From Bacillota bacterium (GTDB taxonomy: Bacteria > Bacillota > SHA-98 > UBA4971): DNA of 64,000 nucleotides. Position 1 is the stretch's first letter. Every line of letters begins with the position of its first letter. Shown here piece after piece: positions 35,783 through 44,512 of the stretch. Location: positions 1 to 64,000 of the forward strand of contig JASEJE010000006.1 of the NCBI GenBank assembly GCA_030024085.1. Reading direction: 5' to 3'. The position numbers were made by a program, and so were the translations under genes. Under the pieces are notes generated by a model. That model was not told where the DNA came from and did no database searches. It was given only the letters and a program-made list of their open reading frames with translations.

Positions 35783-36799
35783 TCAGAGTACTTTCTCCCC
35801 CAGCGGCTTCTCGAGCAGCGCCACGAAGAGCCTGACCGCGTTCTCGATGTCGCCCAGGTCTGCCATTTCGGACGGCGTGTGCACGTATCTGGTGGGGATG
35901 GAGATAGCCCCCGACGGGACGCCCTCCCGCGTGAGATGTATGGGCCCAGTGTCGGTGCCGCCGTACTCCAGCACCTCCAGCTGGTATGGGATCCCCTTCT
36001 CCTTCGCCGTCTCCACCATCACCTGGCGAACACGCGGGTGGGTCAGCACCGACGAGTCCTTCACCTTGATGGTGGGTCCCTTGCCCAGGCTGACCGCCAT
36101 CGTGCGCGCCTCCGGCGTGTCGCCGGTCCCCGTCACGTCGACCGCGATCCCGATATCAGGACTGATGCCGTACGCCGCAGTCTTCGCCCCGCGCGTGCCG
36201 AGCTCCTCCTGGACCGAGAATACCACGTACACCTGGTTCGGTATGTCCCGCCCTCTGAGTTCCTTCAGCACCTGCACGAGCACGGCGCACCCGCAGCGGT
36301 CATCGAGGGACTTCGCGATGATGCGCCCGCCATCGCTCACGCGAGCATCTCGCTGGAAGCCCGCTATGTCGCCGACCGACACCTTCTCTCTCGCGGACTT
36401 CTCGTCGGCCGCGCCGATGTCGATGAACATCTTAGAAAGCTTCAGGTCCTTGATGTCATCGAGCTTCTCGGTGCCGAACGTGCCGACTGTGCCGTTCTCG
36501 AACGCGACTCTCTCGCCGAGAAGCACGTAGGGCGAGACCCCACCGATGTTTGAGAACCTCACAAACCCCTTCTCGTCGATGTGGGTCACGATGACCCCGA
36601 TCTCGTCCATGTGCGCCGCGAGCAGCACGCGCGGGCCTGCGCCTGCTGCCTTTCGGACCACGATGAGGTTCCCGAGCGCGTCCACCTTGACCTCGTCGGC
36701 GAGGCCCTCCACCTCCTTGCGGAGGATCTCCCGCACGGGACCCTCGTTGCCTGCCGGGCCGTACGCCTCGACCAGCTTCTTCAGAAGTTCCTTCAACAC
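35783..36799 (-). CDS. M42-family metallopeptidase (third gene of operon)
   Basis: Dinuclear-metal aminopeptidase of 338 residues. Metal and catalytic residues are in place: His in LLAAHMDEIG, bridging Asp in SLDDRCGC, catalytic and ligand Glu pair in FSVQEELGTRG, Asp in GIAVDVTGTGD, His in RYVHTPSE. Members form tetrahedral dodecamers that trim peptides in the cytosol. Its start overlaps the end of the preceding M42 gene by 7 bp. Together with the two upstream paralogues it suggests division of labour in peptide degradation, perhaps fed by the Opp importer, which is inference. Confidence 0.93.
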   Translation of the reverse strand: MLKELLKKLVEAYGPAGNEGPVREILRKEVEGLADEVKVDALGNLIVVRKAAGAGPRVLLAAHMDEIGVIVTHIDEKGFVRFSNIGGVSPYVLLGERVAFENGTVGTFGTEKLDDIKDLKLSKMFIDIGAADEKSAREKVSVGDIAGFQRDARVSDGGRIIAKSLDDRCGCAVLVQVLKELRGRDIPNQVYVVFSVQEELGTRGAKTAAYGISPDIGIAVDVTGTGDTPEARTMAVSLGKGPTIKVKDSSVLTHPRVRQVMVETAKEKGIPYQLEVLEYGGTDTGPIHLTREGVPSGAISIPTRYVHTPSEMADLGDIENAVRLFVALLEKPLGEKVL

Positions 36800-37836
36800 G
36801 GCAGCCCCCTCTCGTCGATGCTATCAAGAAACGCCCCTACAAGCGCAAGCGTGTGCTCGAAGTCTTTCTTGTCGATGACCGCCACTGGAGAATGGATGTA
36901 CCTTGTCGGCACGGACACCACCGCAGCGGGGATACCCTCCCTGATGAGGTGTATCCTGCCCGCGTCCGTGCCGCCTCCAGTGAGTTCCCTCATCTGGAAC
37001 GGGATGCCGCGCGCCTCCGCGACCTCCATGAGGCGCCGCACGATACGCATGTCGGCTACGAGGCTTGCGTCTGTGCGCGTGAGCGCCGGACCCCTGCCCA
37101 GGCGGGTGGAGTACTGGTGTTCCTTTGAGCCGGGGACATCGGACGCCGTCGTGCCCTCGAGCACAATGGCAAGATCCGGCTCGAGCCGGTATGCCGCTAC
37201 CTGCGCGCCGCGCGCTCCTACCTCCTCCTGAACAGTGAATGTGGCCTGCAGCGTGAAGCTCCAGCCCTTGTCCTGAGCGAGGAGTTCCGCGATTATGGCG
37301 CACCCGACCCTGTCGTCGAAGGCCTTGGCCTTGGCGCGCCCCGACCCGATCTCCGCGTACTGCGTCGCGAACACCACGCCGTCCCCGAGCTTGACTAGTT
37401 TCTCCGCCTCGTCCTTGTCCTTGGCGCCGATGTCGATGTACAGGCCCTCGAGTTCGAAGGGCTTGTCAGCCTCCTCGCGCTTCTGGAGATGGATGGGTTT
37501 CGCCCCGATGACTCCCGGGATGCGGTCTCTGCCGACCAGGACCTGCTTGGACACGAGGACGCGCGGATCAACGCCGCCGACGGGGTAGAAGCGCAGCATC
37601 CCGGACTTCTCGATGTAAGTAATCATCAGGCCGATCTCGTCCATGTGCGCTGCGAGCATGACCTTCGGGCCATCCTTGCCGTCCTTCGCAGTTGGGCGCT
37701 TTATGGCGATGAGGTTCCCGATGGAGTCAGTCTCTATTTCGTCGCAGTGGGAACGGACGTGGTCGCGCAGGATGTTGCGGACCTCGTGTTCCTGTCCCGA
37801 CACGCCGAAAGCCTCAGTGAGGGCCTTTAGAAGCAT
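36793..37836 (-). CDS. M42-family metallopeptidase (second gene of operon)
   Basis: Paralogue of 347 residues with the same residues: AHMDEIG, FDDRVGC, FTVQEEVGARG, IVLEGTTASD (Glu in place of the Asp ligand, as in many M42 enzymes) and RYIHSPV. It overlaps both neighbours (10 bp upstream, 7 bp downstream), so the three are one translation-coupled operon. The sequence is clearly diverged from the other two, which points to an old duplication with different substrate preference. Confidence 0.93.
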   Translation of the reverse strand: MLLKALTEAFGVSGQEHEVRNILRDHVRSHCDEIETDSIGNLIAIKRPTAKDGKDGPKVMLAAHMDEIGLMITYIEKSGMLRFYPVGGVDPRVLVSKQVLVGRDRIPGVIGAKPIHLQKREEADKPFELEGLYIDIGAKDKDEAEKLVKLGDGVVFATQYAEIGSGRAKAKAFDDRVGCAIIAELLAQDKGWSFTLQATFTVQEEVGARGAQVAAYRLEPDLAIVLEGTTASDVPGSKEHQYSTRLGRGPALTRTDASLVADMRIVRRLMEVAEARGIPFQMRELTGGGTDAGRIHLIREGIPAAVVSVPTRYIHSPVAVIDKKDFEHTLALVGAFLDSIDERGLPC

Positions 37837-38891
37837 GTCAATCCCTCCACAAACTTCTTGTCGAGCCGCACGATGAACTCCGCCAGCAGCCTCCCCGCTT
37901 TCCTTATGTCGGCGAGCGAGACGGTTTCGACGGCGGTGTGCATGTAGCGAAGCGGGATGGAGATGAGGGCGCTCGGGATGCCCCCGCGGGTGACCTGGAT
38001 CGCGAAGGCGTCGGTGCCTCCGGGGTGCGGGCTTGGCTCCACCTGCACGTCGATGTCCAGGTCATCGGCGATCTCCTTGAGCCTCGCGTAGATGGCCGCG
38101 TGGACCTGCGGCCCGAAAGCTATCGCTGGGCCTTTCCCGAGGGTAAGCGTGTCGTATTCTGGGACCCCGAGCATGTCGCCGTGCCCGACGTCGATGGCGA
38201 TGCCGATGTCGGGGACGATGCCGTAGGTGCTCGTGATGGCGCCGCGGAGGCCAACTTCCTCCTGGACGGTCGCGACGCAATAGACGTCCGCATGGTGACG
38301 CGCGTTCGCCAGCACCTTCAAGCACTCAAACATCACGGCGACGCCGGCCCTGTCGTCCATGGCCTTTCCCGCCATTAGCTGGCCCTTGAGGCGCGCGGGG
38401 TGCGTGGCGAAGGTGGCGGTGTCGCCGACTTCCACGAGTTCCCGCGCCTCCTCGCCGGTGAGGCCGACGTCGATGAAGAGGTCCTCCCACTTCACGGACT
38501 TCTTGCGCTCGTCGGGCTCCTGCACGTGGGGCGGCTTGGCGCCGATCACCCCGGGGAGGTCGCGGCGGCCGTGGACGACGACCTCGAGGCCGGGGAGGAT
38601 GCGCCTGTCGATGCCGCCGACCTCCGTGACTCGCAGGCACCCCTCGTCCTCGATCTTGGTGACCATGAGGCCGATCTCGTCCATGTGGGCGGCAAGCATC
38701 ACTCGGGGGTGCGGGGCACGCCCCATGCCGCGCTTCAGCACGATGAGGTTCCCGAGGGCGTCGCGGCGGGCCTCGTCGAAAAGCCCGGACATCTGCCCCT
38801 TCGCAACCTCGGCAACCTCGTGCTCGTGGCCCGAGACGCCGGCCTCAGAGATTAGGCCGGCCAGAAAGTCAGCCAGATCCCGTGTTGCCAT
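37827..38891 (-). CDS. M42-family metallopeptidase (first gene of operon)
   Basis: Paralogue of 354 residues starting at ATG 38891 (MATRDLADFL) with AGGAG five bases upstream. Residues: AHMDEIG, MDDRAGV, ATVQEEVGLRG, IAIDVGHGD and RYMHTAVE. It heads the three-gene M42 operon. A complete palindromic element (38951-39163) sits 60 bp upstream, in the promoter region, and could influence expression. Confidence 0.93.
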   Translation of the reverse strand: MATRDLADFLAGLISEAGVSGHEHEVAEVAKGQMSGLFDEARRDALGNLIVLKRGMGRAPHPRVMLAAHMDEIGLMVTKIEDEGCLRVTEVGGIDRRILPGLEVVVHGRRDLPGVIGAKPPHVQEPDERKKSVKWEDLFIDVGLTGEEARELVEVGDTATFATHPARLKGQLMAGKAMDDRAGVAVMFECLKVLANARHHADVYCVATVQEEVGLRGAITSTYGIVPDIGIAIDVGHGDMLGVPEYDTLTLGKGPAIAFGPQVHAAIYARLKEIADDLDIDVQVEPSPHPGGTDAFAIQVTRGGIPSALISIPLRYMHTAVETVSLADIRKAGRLLAEFIVRLDKKFVEGLTCF

Positions 38892-38950
38892 GACCACTCC
38901 TCCAATCGCGTAACCTGGACATCCTGTACATCCTGCGTAGCATGCCTGGG

Positions 38951-39163
38951 CTAAGTAGATCGCCACAAATTCACGCCGCTTTTCAGGGCGCGAGCCCTAC
39001 CCAGGATTGCCGGTGTCGCCCTCCGGAGGCCACGCGCTTGCGGCGCGTCTCCTTCGAATCTGGCGCTTAGAACCAGCCAGATTCCAGGCGCCCCGCCCTG
39101 GCAGGCACCGGTAGCCCCAACACTGTCAGGAGAAGTGGCCCAAACTTGTGGCGCCATACTTAG
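38951..39163 (-). repeat. CTAAGT palindromic element, complete copy C
   Basis: A 213-bp copy inverted relative to B, ends CTAAGTAGATCGCCA and CTAAGTATGGCGCCA. Internal hairpins match B's, with paired changes: AATCTGGC/GCCAGATT instead of AATTTGGC/GCCAAATT, and ACGCGC/GCGCGT instead of GGCGCGC/GCGCGCC. The compensatory substitutions support a folded RNA or cruciform. Confidence 0.85.
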
Positions 39164-39397
39164 GCCGAGCTAGACCCATATGGCTAGGCCTTCCAGCCAT
39201 TCCTTGTTCGCCAGAGGCGGCGAAATTCCTGCTATGAGTGCTGAGATTCTACGAACATCGTAAGCCCCGATTTGCCTCACCTGAGGTGACCGCTCGGCGA
39301 CGTGCGCGCGCCCCCTGCACCGTTGATGTGCAAGCGCTGGCACCAGCGCCCGCTCTGGCGTCGGCGCCACGGATCGCTGTGGGTCCGAACCTCCGCA

Positions 39398-39454
39398 TGG
39401 CCCCCACCCTGGCGGCCCTGAAGGCCCTGGCAACCCTGGCTCCCCCGGCGACCC
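39398..39454 (-). pseudogene. Collagen-like Gly-X-Y remnant
   Basis: One minus-strand frame reads GSPGEPGLPGPSGPPGWGP, six perfect Gly-X-Y triplets, with ggn codons in phase in DNA that otherwise has no gene (39164-39810). Collagen-like proteins decorate spores of many Firmicutes. No start or anchor domain is found, so at most this is a fragment. It may be chance in GC-rich DNA. Confidence 0.3.
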
Positions 39455-39691
39455 TGTCGACGCCAGGGGCTTCGCTGGCGCACTGTGGTTGCGGGCCAAA
39501 GGTAGTGTGCTTCCAGCGGCCACGACGCATACCGGACGTTCAGGCTAGCACTGCTCCGTCGCATATGCAGTCCCTGGCAATTCTATCGCCCAAGCGGCCG
39601 CCTGGGGCCCTTCGAATACGAATCACAGACGGGTTAACCGCGCGGACGACCGCCCGACTGGAGTGCGGCTGCCTACCTGGCAAAGTAGCAC

Positions 39692-39735
39692 CAAGTATGG
39701 CGCCATAAGTTTTCGCCACTTTTCTTGAGGGTGTG
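39692..39735 (+). repeat. Solo left arm of CTAAGT element (copy D)
   Basis: CAAGTATGGCGCCATAAGTT followed by a match to the next 20 bases of copy B's left arm; no right arm is found nearby. It lies about 75 bp beyond the pheA stop. Confidence 0.65.
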
Positions 39736-39810
39736 GCCTCTGCAATGGGGGTGGTCATGGGCAAGGCGTCAGGTGCGGCAGGCCTCATCGACTTGCTCAA
39801 GGCGACGATA

Positions 39811-40707
39811 CTACTCGCAGCGCGTGTCCGCCTGGCGGCCACGGCCGCCGTTTTCATGGTAACGACCGTCGCCCTCGCCAGTGGCGGCCGGAAAGGAACC
39901 GAGGACTTTCATAAAGAGCGTCTTTGTCTCCAGCTCCCTTATGGCCTCCCGGCAGGAGGGGTCCGAGATGTGGGTTTCGAGATCCAGGTAGAATATGTAC
40001 TCCCACGGCTGGCCGCGGCTGGGTCGAGACTCGAGCCGCGTCATGTTGATCTGACGGCACACGATCGCCCCGAGGCACCAGTACAGTGCCCCCGGCTTGT
40101 TCTCCGTGGCGAAAACGATTACGGTCTTGTTCCTCTTGCCTTTCGCGGCCAGTCCTCGCCCGACCGCATAGAACCTCGTGGAGTTGGACTTGTTCGTTTG
40201 AATCCCCTCTGCAATCACCTCGAGGCCGTATAGCTCGGCCGCCCGCCTGCTGGCTATGGCAGCGGCACCCTGCATGTTCGTCTCCTTGAGCATCTTGGCG
40301 CTGCCCGCCGTGTCGTACACGGCGATCGTCTCAACGCCGCGCCTCTCGAGGAACTCGTCGCACTGCGCGAGTGCCTGTGGATGCGAGTAGACCTTCCGGA
40401 TGTCCTGCAAAGTCTGCCCTTCCAGGGCGAGCAGACAGTGGCTGATCGGCAGGATGACCTCCCCGTGAATTACGAGATCGTTCTTCAGGAGAAGGTCGTA
40501 ACTCTCGTTGATGCTCCCCGCCAGGGAGTTCTCGATGGGTATCAGGCCGTCCGTGGCCGCGCCTTCATTGACGGCTCTGAACACTTCAGATAGGCTGCGG
40601 CACGGTAACACGTCCAGCCGGCCCCGGACGATCTCGCCAAAGAACCTCACGACCGCCTCCTCGCTATACGCGCCCCTTTCCCCTTGAAACGCAACAACCC
40701 GACGCAC
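39811..40707 (-). CDS. pheA: Prephenate dehydratase
   Basis: Enzyme of 298 residues converting prephenate to phenylpyruvate in phenylalanine synthesis. The catalytic domain starts VVAFQGERGAYSEEAV and includes GLIPIENSLAGSINESYDLL, YSHPQALAQCDEFL and the conserved NSTRFYAVGR (Thr-Arg-Phe). A C-terminal ACT domain has KPGALYWCLG and the Phe-binding ESRPSRGQPWEYIFYLDLE, so feedback inhibition is expected. The last 25 residues are a disordered tail. The GTG start follows AGGGAG. It stands alone. Confidence 0.95.
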   Translation of the reverse strand: MRRVVAFQGERGAYSEEAVVRFFGEIVRGRLDVLPCRSLSEVFRAVNEGAATDGLIPIENSLAGSINESYDLLLKNDLVIHGEVILPISHCLLALEGQTLQDIRKVYSHPQALAQCDEFLERRGVETIAVYDTAGSAKMLKETNMQGAAAIASRRAAELYGLEVIAEGIQTNKSNSTRFYAVGRGLAAKGKRNKTVIVFATENKPGALYWCLGAIVCRQINMTRLESRPSRGQPWEYIFYLDLETHISDPSCREAIRELETKTLFMKVLGSFPAATGEGDGRYHENGGRGRQADTRCE

Positions 40708-40817
40708 CGCATAAGCTCCCTTCGGACCGGCCTGTTCGCCTTTTCAGGAATTATACCACCCCGAGACACCTCGTGAAAGTGCTTGTTTGCCCCTGTTCTC
40801 CCCGCGGTTGAAGCGTG

Positions 40818-40846
40818 TTGTTGGCAGCAACCTGCCGTGATATAGT
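40818..40846 (+). promoter_or_regulatory. Promoter of the mntA-hepT pair
   Basis: TTGTTG (40818-40823), 17-bp spacer, TATAGT (40841-40846), about 80 bp before the start codon. Confidence 0.55.
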
Positions 40847-40927
40847 AGATGTGAACGACGAGTCCATCCGCACAGGAGTAGCCTCAGTAAACCCGAGCGC
40901 GAGTATCGCAAGGAGGCGCTTACGGGC

Positions 40928-41344
40928 ATGGCCTGGGATGCCTGGGAACACGAGATCGCCGATTACCTGACGGCCCATCCCAAAGTTGTTCTGGCCTTTC
41001 TATTCGGGTCGTTCTCGAAGGGCAAGTCCAAGGCTGGCTCGGACGTGGACGTGGCTGTCTACCTTGCGCCGCCCTATTCAGCTGACGACGTTTCCGACGT
41101 CTGGAGCCATCTCGAGGATCTCACCCATCGCGACGTTGATCTGCTGGTGCTCAACACGGCTCCCCCGATCATATCGTGGACCGCGATGAAGGGGAAGGTC
41201 CTTGTCAACAAAGACCGAAAGCTACACCTGGAACTGATGCTCGAAAGGTCGCGGGAGGCTGAAGATTTCCGCGGGTTCCTGATGGACTTCTGGCGCGAAA
41301 GAAGGCGTCGCTGGGGGGATGAAGGTGCTCAGTCTCTCGGTTGA
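40928..41344 (+). CDS. mntA: MNT-domain nucleotidyltransferase antitoxin
   Basis: Minimal nucleotidyltransferase of 138 residues with the signature FGSFSKGKSKAGSDVDVAVY and a third acidic residue in RDVDLLVLN. MntA proteins neutralise the partner HEPN toxin by adding AMP units to a tyrosine near its active site. AGGAGG lies 11 bases before the ATG. The gene overlaps hepT by 26 bp, the usual coupled order. Confidence 0.92.
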   Translation: MAWDAWEHEIADYLTAHPKVVLAFLFGSFSKGKSKAGSDVDVAVYLAPPYSADDVSDVWSHLEDLTHRDVDLLVLNTAPPIISWTAMKGKVLVNKDRKLHLELMLERSREAEDFRGFLMDFWRERRRRWGDEGAQSLG

Positions 41345-41774
41345 ACAGGTAGAGAGCATCGTGCGGAGACTGGACTTCATGAGGGTTGAAGCAGGCGATA
41401 TCAGTCGCTTCACCAGCATGACCCAGGCCGAATACATGCTGGACCGAGATCGCAGGCGAAGCCTGGAACGGCTGGTCGAAAACGTGGTGAATGCGAGCAT
41501 CGATGTTGTCAAGATCGTCCTGTCCGCGGGTGACCTTCCTATCCCGGATACCTATCGCGACCTTATGTTACAGGCGGGCATGGCGGGATTCATCGAAGGC
41601 GGTCTGGCCGAGAGACTGGCAGAGATGACACGTTTACGCAACATCCTTGCTCACCAGTACCTTGATATCCGGTGGGTGGGGTTGCGCGCTTTTATCGATG
41701 AGGCGCCCACCCTTGTAAAGGAGTTCATTCGTAGCATAGAGGACCTACTGAATGAAGCAGGCGGCTCACGGTAA
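41319..41774 (+). CDS. hepT: HEPN-domain RNase toxin
   Basis: Protein of 151 residues of the DUF86/HepT family. The catalytic Rx4-6H motif is RNILAHQY (near residue 107), with the tyrosine two residues after His being the site AMPylated by MntA. It cleaves RNA (tRNA in characterised systems) when freed from MntA. It is intact, so this looks like a working type VII toxin-antitoxin system. Confidence 0.93.
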   Translation: MKVLSLSVEQVESIVRRLDFMRVEAGDISRFTSMTQAEYMLDRDRRRSLERLVENVVNASIDVVKIVLSAGDLPIPDTYRDLMLQAGMAGFIEGGLAERLAEMTRLRNILAHQYLDIRWVGLRAFIDEAPTLVKEFIRSIEDLLNEAGGSR

Positions 41775-42037
41775 GCGACCGAGACGAGGCGCGAGGGGTC
41801 TCTCCGCAGCTGCTGGCGGTCGACGGACTGAAATTGCGACGACCGCACACCGCAACCCCTGAGGCTCATCCCTGACATTGAGGCTGACCCCCACCTGGGC
41901 CGAGGCTACCCCCACTTGCCCTCAGGCCCGCACGTGATGTATAATGCAAGGCGGGCGAAGGTCCAGGGGCGTGCGGGCCCGGGCCCGACGCACTGGCAGC
42001 CTCGCCGTCACGAACCGCAAACGAACCAACCTTTGGT

Positions 42038-42125
42038 GCCGAAGTGGCGGAACTGGCAGACGCACGCGACTCAAAATCGCGCGGAGTGACCCTCCATGGG
42101 GGTTCGATTCCCCCCTTCGGCACCA
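42038..42125 (+). tRNA. tRNA-Leu (CAA)
   Basis: 88 nt, class II: acceptor GCCGAAG/CTTCGGC, encoded CCA at 42123-42125, anticodon stem CGCGA/TCGCG enclosing CTCAAAA (anticodon CAA), long variable arm, T-arm GGTTCGATTCC. Accessory debris follows downstream. Confidence 0.96.
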
Positions 42126-42342
42126 GCGTTTTGAGCAGAATTGGTCAGACAGGCATTGAGGCAGTGAGCAGGACTTTCGTGTCCCGCTCACTGTCGTTTA
42201 TGTCGCCGTTGTCCCCCTCGGAAATGGAAACTGGACAATGATTGGACAATAACCGTCTAGCTGGGCGAAAGGAGAAGCCCGGCCTCCGAAGGGACCGGGC
42301 TACAGGAGGAGCCGGCTCAGACAGTAAGTGCGTGGAGGTTGG

Positions 42343-42468
42343 TTACTTGCTGAAAATGGGGAAGAAGAGGCAACATATGGGGATGAATATGATGATTATG
42401 ATTATGATTATGATTATGATCCACCACCATGAGCCTCCGCCCCAATCCGGCTTAGTGATCTCGGCCAT
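42343..42468 (-). CDS. Small single-pass membrane peptide with 11 consecutive isoleucines
   Basis: A 41-residue product: MAEITKPDWGGGSWWW, then eleven Ile, then FIPICCLFFPIFSK. ATG at 42468 has GGGAGG eight bases upstream, a proper ribosome site. The Ile run is encoded by a hexanucleotide repeat alternating ATC and ATA, so its length could change by slippage. It is too hydrophobic to be soluble and should form one membrane helix, with a Gly-Trp-rich head and two Cys at the far side. It resembles in style the tiny YjcZ-type sporulation membrane proteins, but I cannot assign it to a family. Confidence 0.65.
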   Translation of the reverse strand: MAEITKPDWGGGSWWWIIIIIIIIIIIFIPICCLFFPIFSK

Positions 42469-42596
42469 ATTACCCACCTCCCTCGAAAAGTCCTCGACAG
42501 GGGGTCGTCCGCCGCATGGTTCCCTGCGGCCGTGATATCATATGCCCATCTGGACGAGGATGACACAAGGACTCCACGCCAGCGAGAACCTCACGC

Positions 42597-42797
42597 CTGA
42601 CTCAAGGACTCCACTATCGGAGGATTCGGGAATGGGTCTGCACTCATGTGAGGGACGAGGACCTCGCCGATCTCTATTCGGACACGGGCCGCAAGTCCGT
42701 TCCGCCCACAAGGATACTCGCAGCCATCATGCTCCAGCTCACGCTGGGCCTGTCTGACCGTAAACTCGAGGAGGGGTCCAATTGCGACGACCGGTAG
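42597..42797 (+). pseudogene. Truncated transposase (IS1182/IS5-like N terminus)
   Basis: The frame reads REWVCTHVRDEDLADLYSDT, then GRKSVPPTRILAAIMLQLTL and GLSDRKLEE before a stop. This is the typical N-terminal region of IS1182-type transposases (DLYSDTGRPSVPP). The catalytic part is missing. Upstream, GACACAAGGACTCCAC is duplicated as GACTCAAGGACTCCAC, possibly a scar. Confidence 0.75.
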
Positions 42798-42863
42798 GCA
42801 AAGAGATCTCTTGCCGAGTCCCTGGTCAAGAACGCCCGGGCAAGACTCGCAGGGCCAGGGACC

Positions 42864-43193
42864 TCAAGGATCGGCGCTTGAAGGGTTATCCACAACTATG
42901 AGCTGCCACCCTTGAGCGGCCATGGCGTCGTTGAATGCCGTGAAGTCATTGGTCTCCGTGAACGTGTATCCGAGGTTCGTCAGCGCTTCCGTTGCGAAAT
43001 GGTGCTGGCCATCATCGTAGACCAGTATCTTCGCCTCTCTCAGGCTGAAGTCGACCTGAGTGGTCTTGCCGGACGTCACAACAACACCGGATTTCACCTG
43101 GGGAACGTAGCCCTCCTTCTGAACACCCACGGTATATGTCCCGGGAGCGAGGGTCACCGTGTATGCTCCGGTTGAACCTGAGAAGCCGGGCAT
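42864..43193 (-). pseudogene. Fragment of a secreted protein with carboxypeptidase-regulatory-like domain
   Basis: Minus-strand frame: YTVTLAPGTYTVGVQKEGYV then GVVVTSGKTTQVDFSL is a beta-sandwich of the CarboxypepD_reg/PEGA kind. ILVYDDGQHHFATEALTNLG and LIVVDNPSSADP begin a second domain that stops abruptly. There is no signal peptide and no start region, so both ends are lost. Confidence 0.6.
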
Positions 43194-43330
43194 TGATCAA
43201 GCAACAGAGCGATCTCAAGTTGGTGTCCGGCTGGGGCGACGCGTCTGGGAGTCCGCACAGCAGGGGCGGGTGAGCAACGGACTTGCTGTGCGTGGTTCAA
43301 GTCCTAGGTTGGCTGTCTGCGGCAAGTCAG

Positions 43331-43480
43331 CGTGAAGGCGCGCCGGGTGAGTTCGTGCTCCTGCACGCGTACGCAAAGCAGAGCAACAAGACGCCGAGAA
43401 GAGAGCTAGGAATCGCCGAGTCACGCATGAGAGAGCGGGTTGCCCGGAAAGGACGCGCAGGCCGCGGGCGCCAACGGTGA
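43331..43480 (+). pseudogene. HigB/RelE-type toxin, C-terminal remnant
   Basis: The frame reads GEFVLLHAYAKQSNKTPRRE and continues ELGIAESRMRERV. This matches the end of phage-derived Gp49/HigB toxins (FVLLHGFxKKTxKTPxxEIxxAxxRxxD). The catalytic N-terminal half is absent. It directly precedes the HigA-like gene, as in reversed higBA operons. Confidence 0.7.
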
Positions 43481-43522
43481 CTGGCGTAGTGCATTATGTC
43501 TCGTTCTGAGAGGTGGTGAAAG

Positions 43523-43852
43523 GTGGACTGGAAGGAGCTTCGGGTGAGGCTTCTACGCGATCCTGAGGTGCGGCGGCACTACGAGGAGTTAGCCCCGGCG
43601 TACCAGCTGGTGGCTGCAATGGTCGAACAGCGTAGGAGGCTCGGCATCACGCAGGAAGATCTGGCCAAGCGTATGGGGACTTCGCAATCCGTCGTGTCCA
43701 GGCTGGAATCGGGGAGGTTCGTCAACGTGACTCTACGGACTCTGGAGCGGATGGCGCGAGTTCTGGACTGCTCGCTTCAGATAGACCTCGTTCCGGCGAC
43801 CGGAGACAAGAGCGAGCGAGATCACGACGGGATTGCCCCGGTCAAGGCGTGA
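43523..43852 (+). CDS. XRE-family HTH antitoxin (HigA-like)
   Basis: Protein of 109 residues with a Cro/C1 helix-turn-helix: VEQRRRLGITQEDLAKRMGT followed by SQSVVSRLESGR and ITLRTLERMARVLDCSLQI-like sequence. ATG at 43523 after AGGTGGTGAAAGG. The toxin partner upstream is truncated, so this is probably an orphan antitoxin kept as a repressor. Confidence 0.85.
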   Translation: MDWKELRVRLLRDPEVRRHYEELAPAYQLVAAMVEQRRRLGITQEDLAKRMGTSQSVVSRLESGRFVNVTLRTLERMARVLDCSLQIDLVPATGDKSERDHDGIAPVKA

Positions 43853-43978
43853 CCAAAACCGGCCGCCGCAAGCCCCGAGCTTTAGCTCTGGGGAGGTTCA
43901 GCCGTCCCGTGGAGCACCGCGCCAAGAGCGGCATACCATCCTCGTAACGGCTGCGCACCCTCGTGGTCTTCCAGGCCT

Positions 43979-44512
43979 TCACTCAACTACGGTCACAACT
44001 TCCTCCCATGGCCGTTGAGGACGCGGGCGCTTGCCGGCAGGGTCCCGCTTCGGGTAGCCTATGGGAATCATGGCGACCGGCCGCACATCCTCTGGCAGGC
44101 CGAGAGCACGCCTCGCGGCATCCTCGTCGAACGCCCCGACCCAGCAGGCCCCAAGTCCGTAAGCGACCACCGAAAGGAGGATGTTTTCGACGGCGGCGGC
44201 GGTGTCCTGGACGCAGTACAGCTCGGACCCACGCTTTCCGTACTGCGCCGCGCTACGGTCAGGCTCGGCCGCCACCACCACGACGACCGGGGCCTCTTCG
44301 ACGAACTTCTGGCCGAAGGCGGCCCGGGCGAGAGCAGCCTTGGTCTCAGCCCGCTTTACCACCCAGAACCGCCACGGCTGAACGTTGCCCGCCGTCGGCG
44401 CCATAAGGCCTAGGCCGACAATACGGCTTATCGTCGCATCAGGGACTGGGTCGGGCTTGAACTCCCTCACGCTCCTGCGCTGTTCGATGGCCTCGACAAG
44501 GTCCTTCGTCAA
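43979..44512 (-). CDS. Nitroreductase family flavoprotein
   Basis: FMN-dependent oxidoreductase of 177 residues. The FMN-binding signature RRSVREFKPDPVP is at the N terminus, then GLMAPTAGNVQPWRFWVV, the dimer segment DTAAAVENILLSVVAYGLGACWVGAF, and GYPKRDPAGKRPR near the end. It has the length and order of small clostridial nitroreductases. Start TTG at 44512 with AAGGTGAT nearby. Substrate is unknown (quinones or nitro-compounds are typical). Confidence 0.9.
   Translation of the reverse strand: MTKDLVEAIEQRRSVREFKPDPVPDATISRIVGLGLMAPTAGNVQPWRFWVVKRAETKAALARAAFGQKFVEEAPVVVVVAAEPDRSAAQYGKRGSELYCVQDTAAAVENILLSVVAYGLGACWVGAFDEDAARRALGLPEDVRPVAMIPIGYPKRDPAGKRPRPQRPWEEVVTVVE

Noticed and set aside
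39238-39708. 156-residue plus-strand frame between the M42 operon and pheA
   Set aside because: Ala/Pro/Arg-rich with no domain and no ribosome site; typical of random GC-rich DNA.
42242-42535. Plus-strand peptide with Met-Ile and His runs
   Set aside because: The same DNA read on the other strand gives a 41-residue membrane peptide with a better ribosome site and sensible composition.
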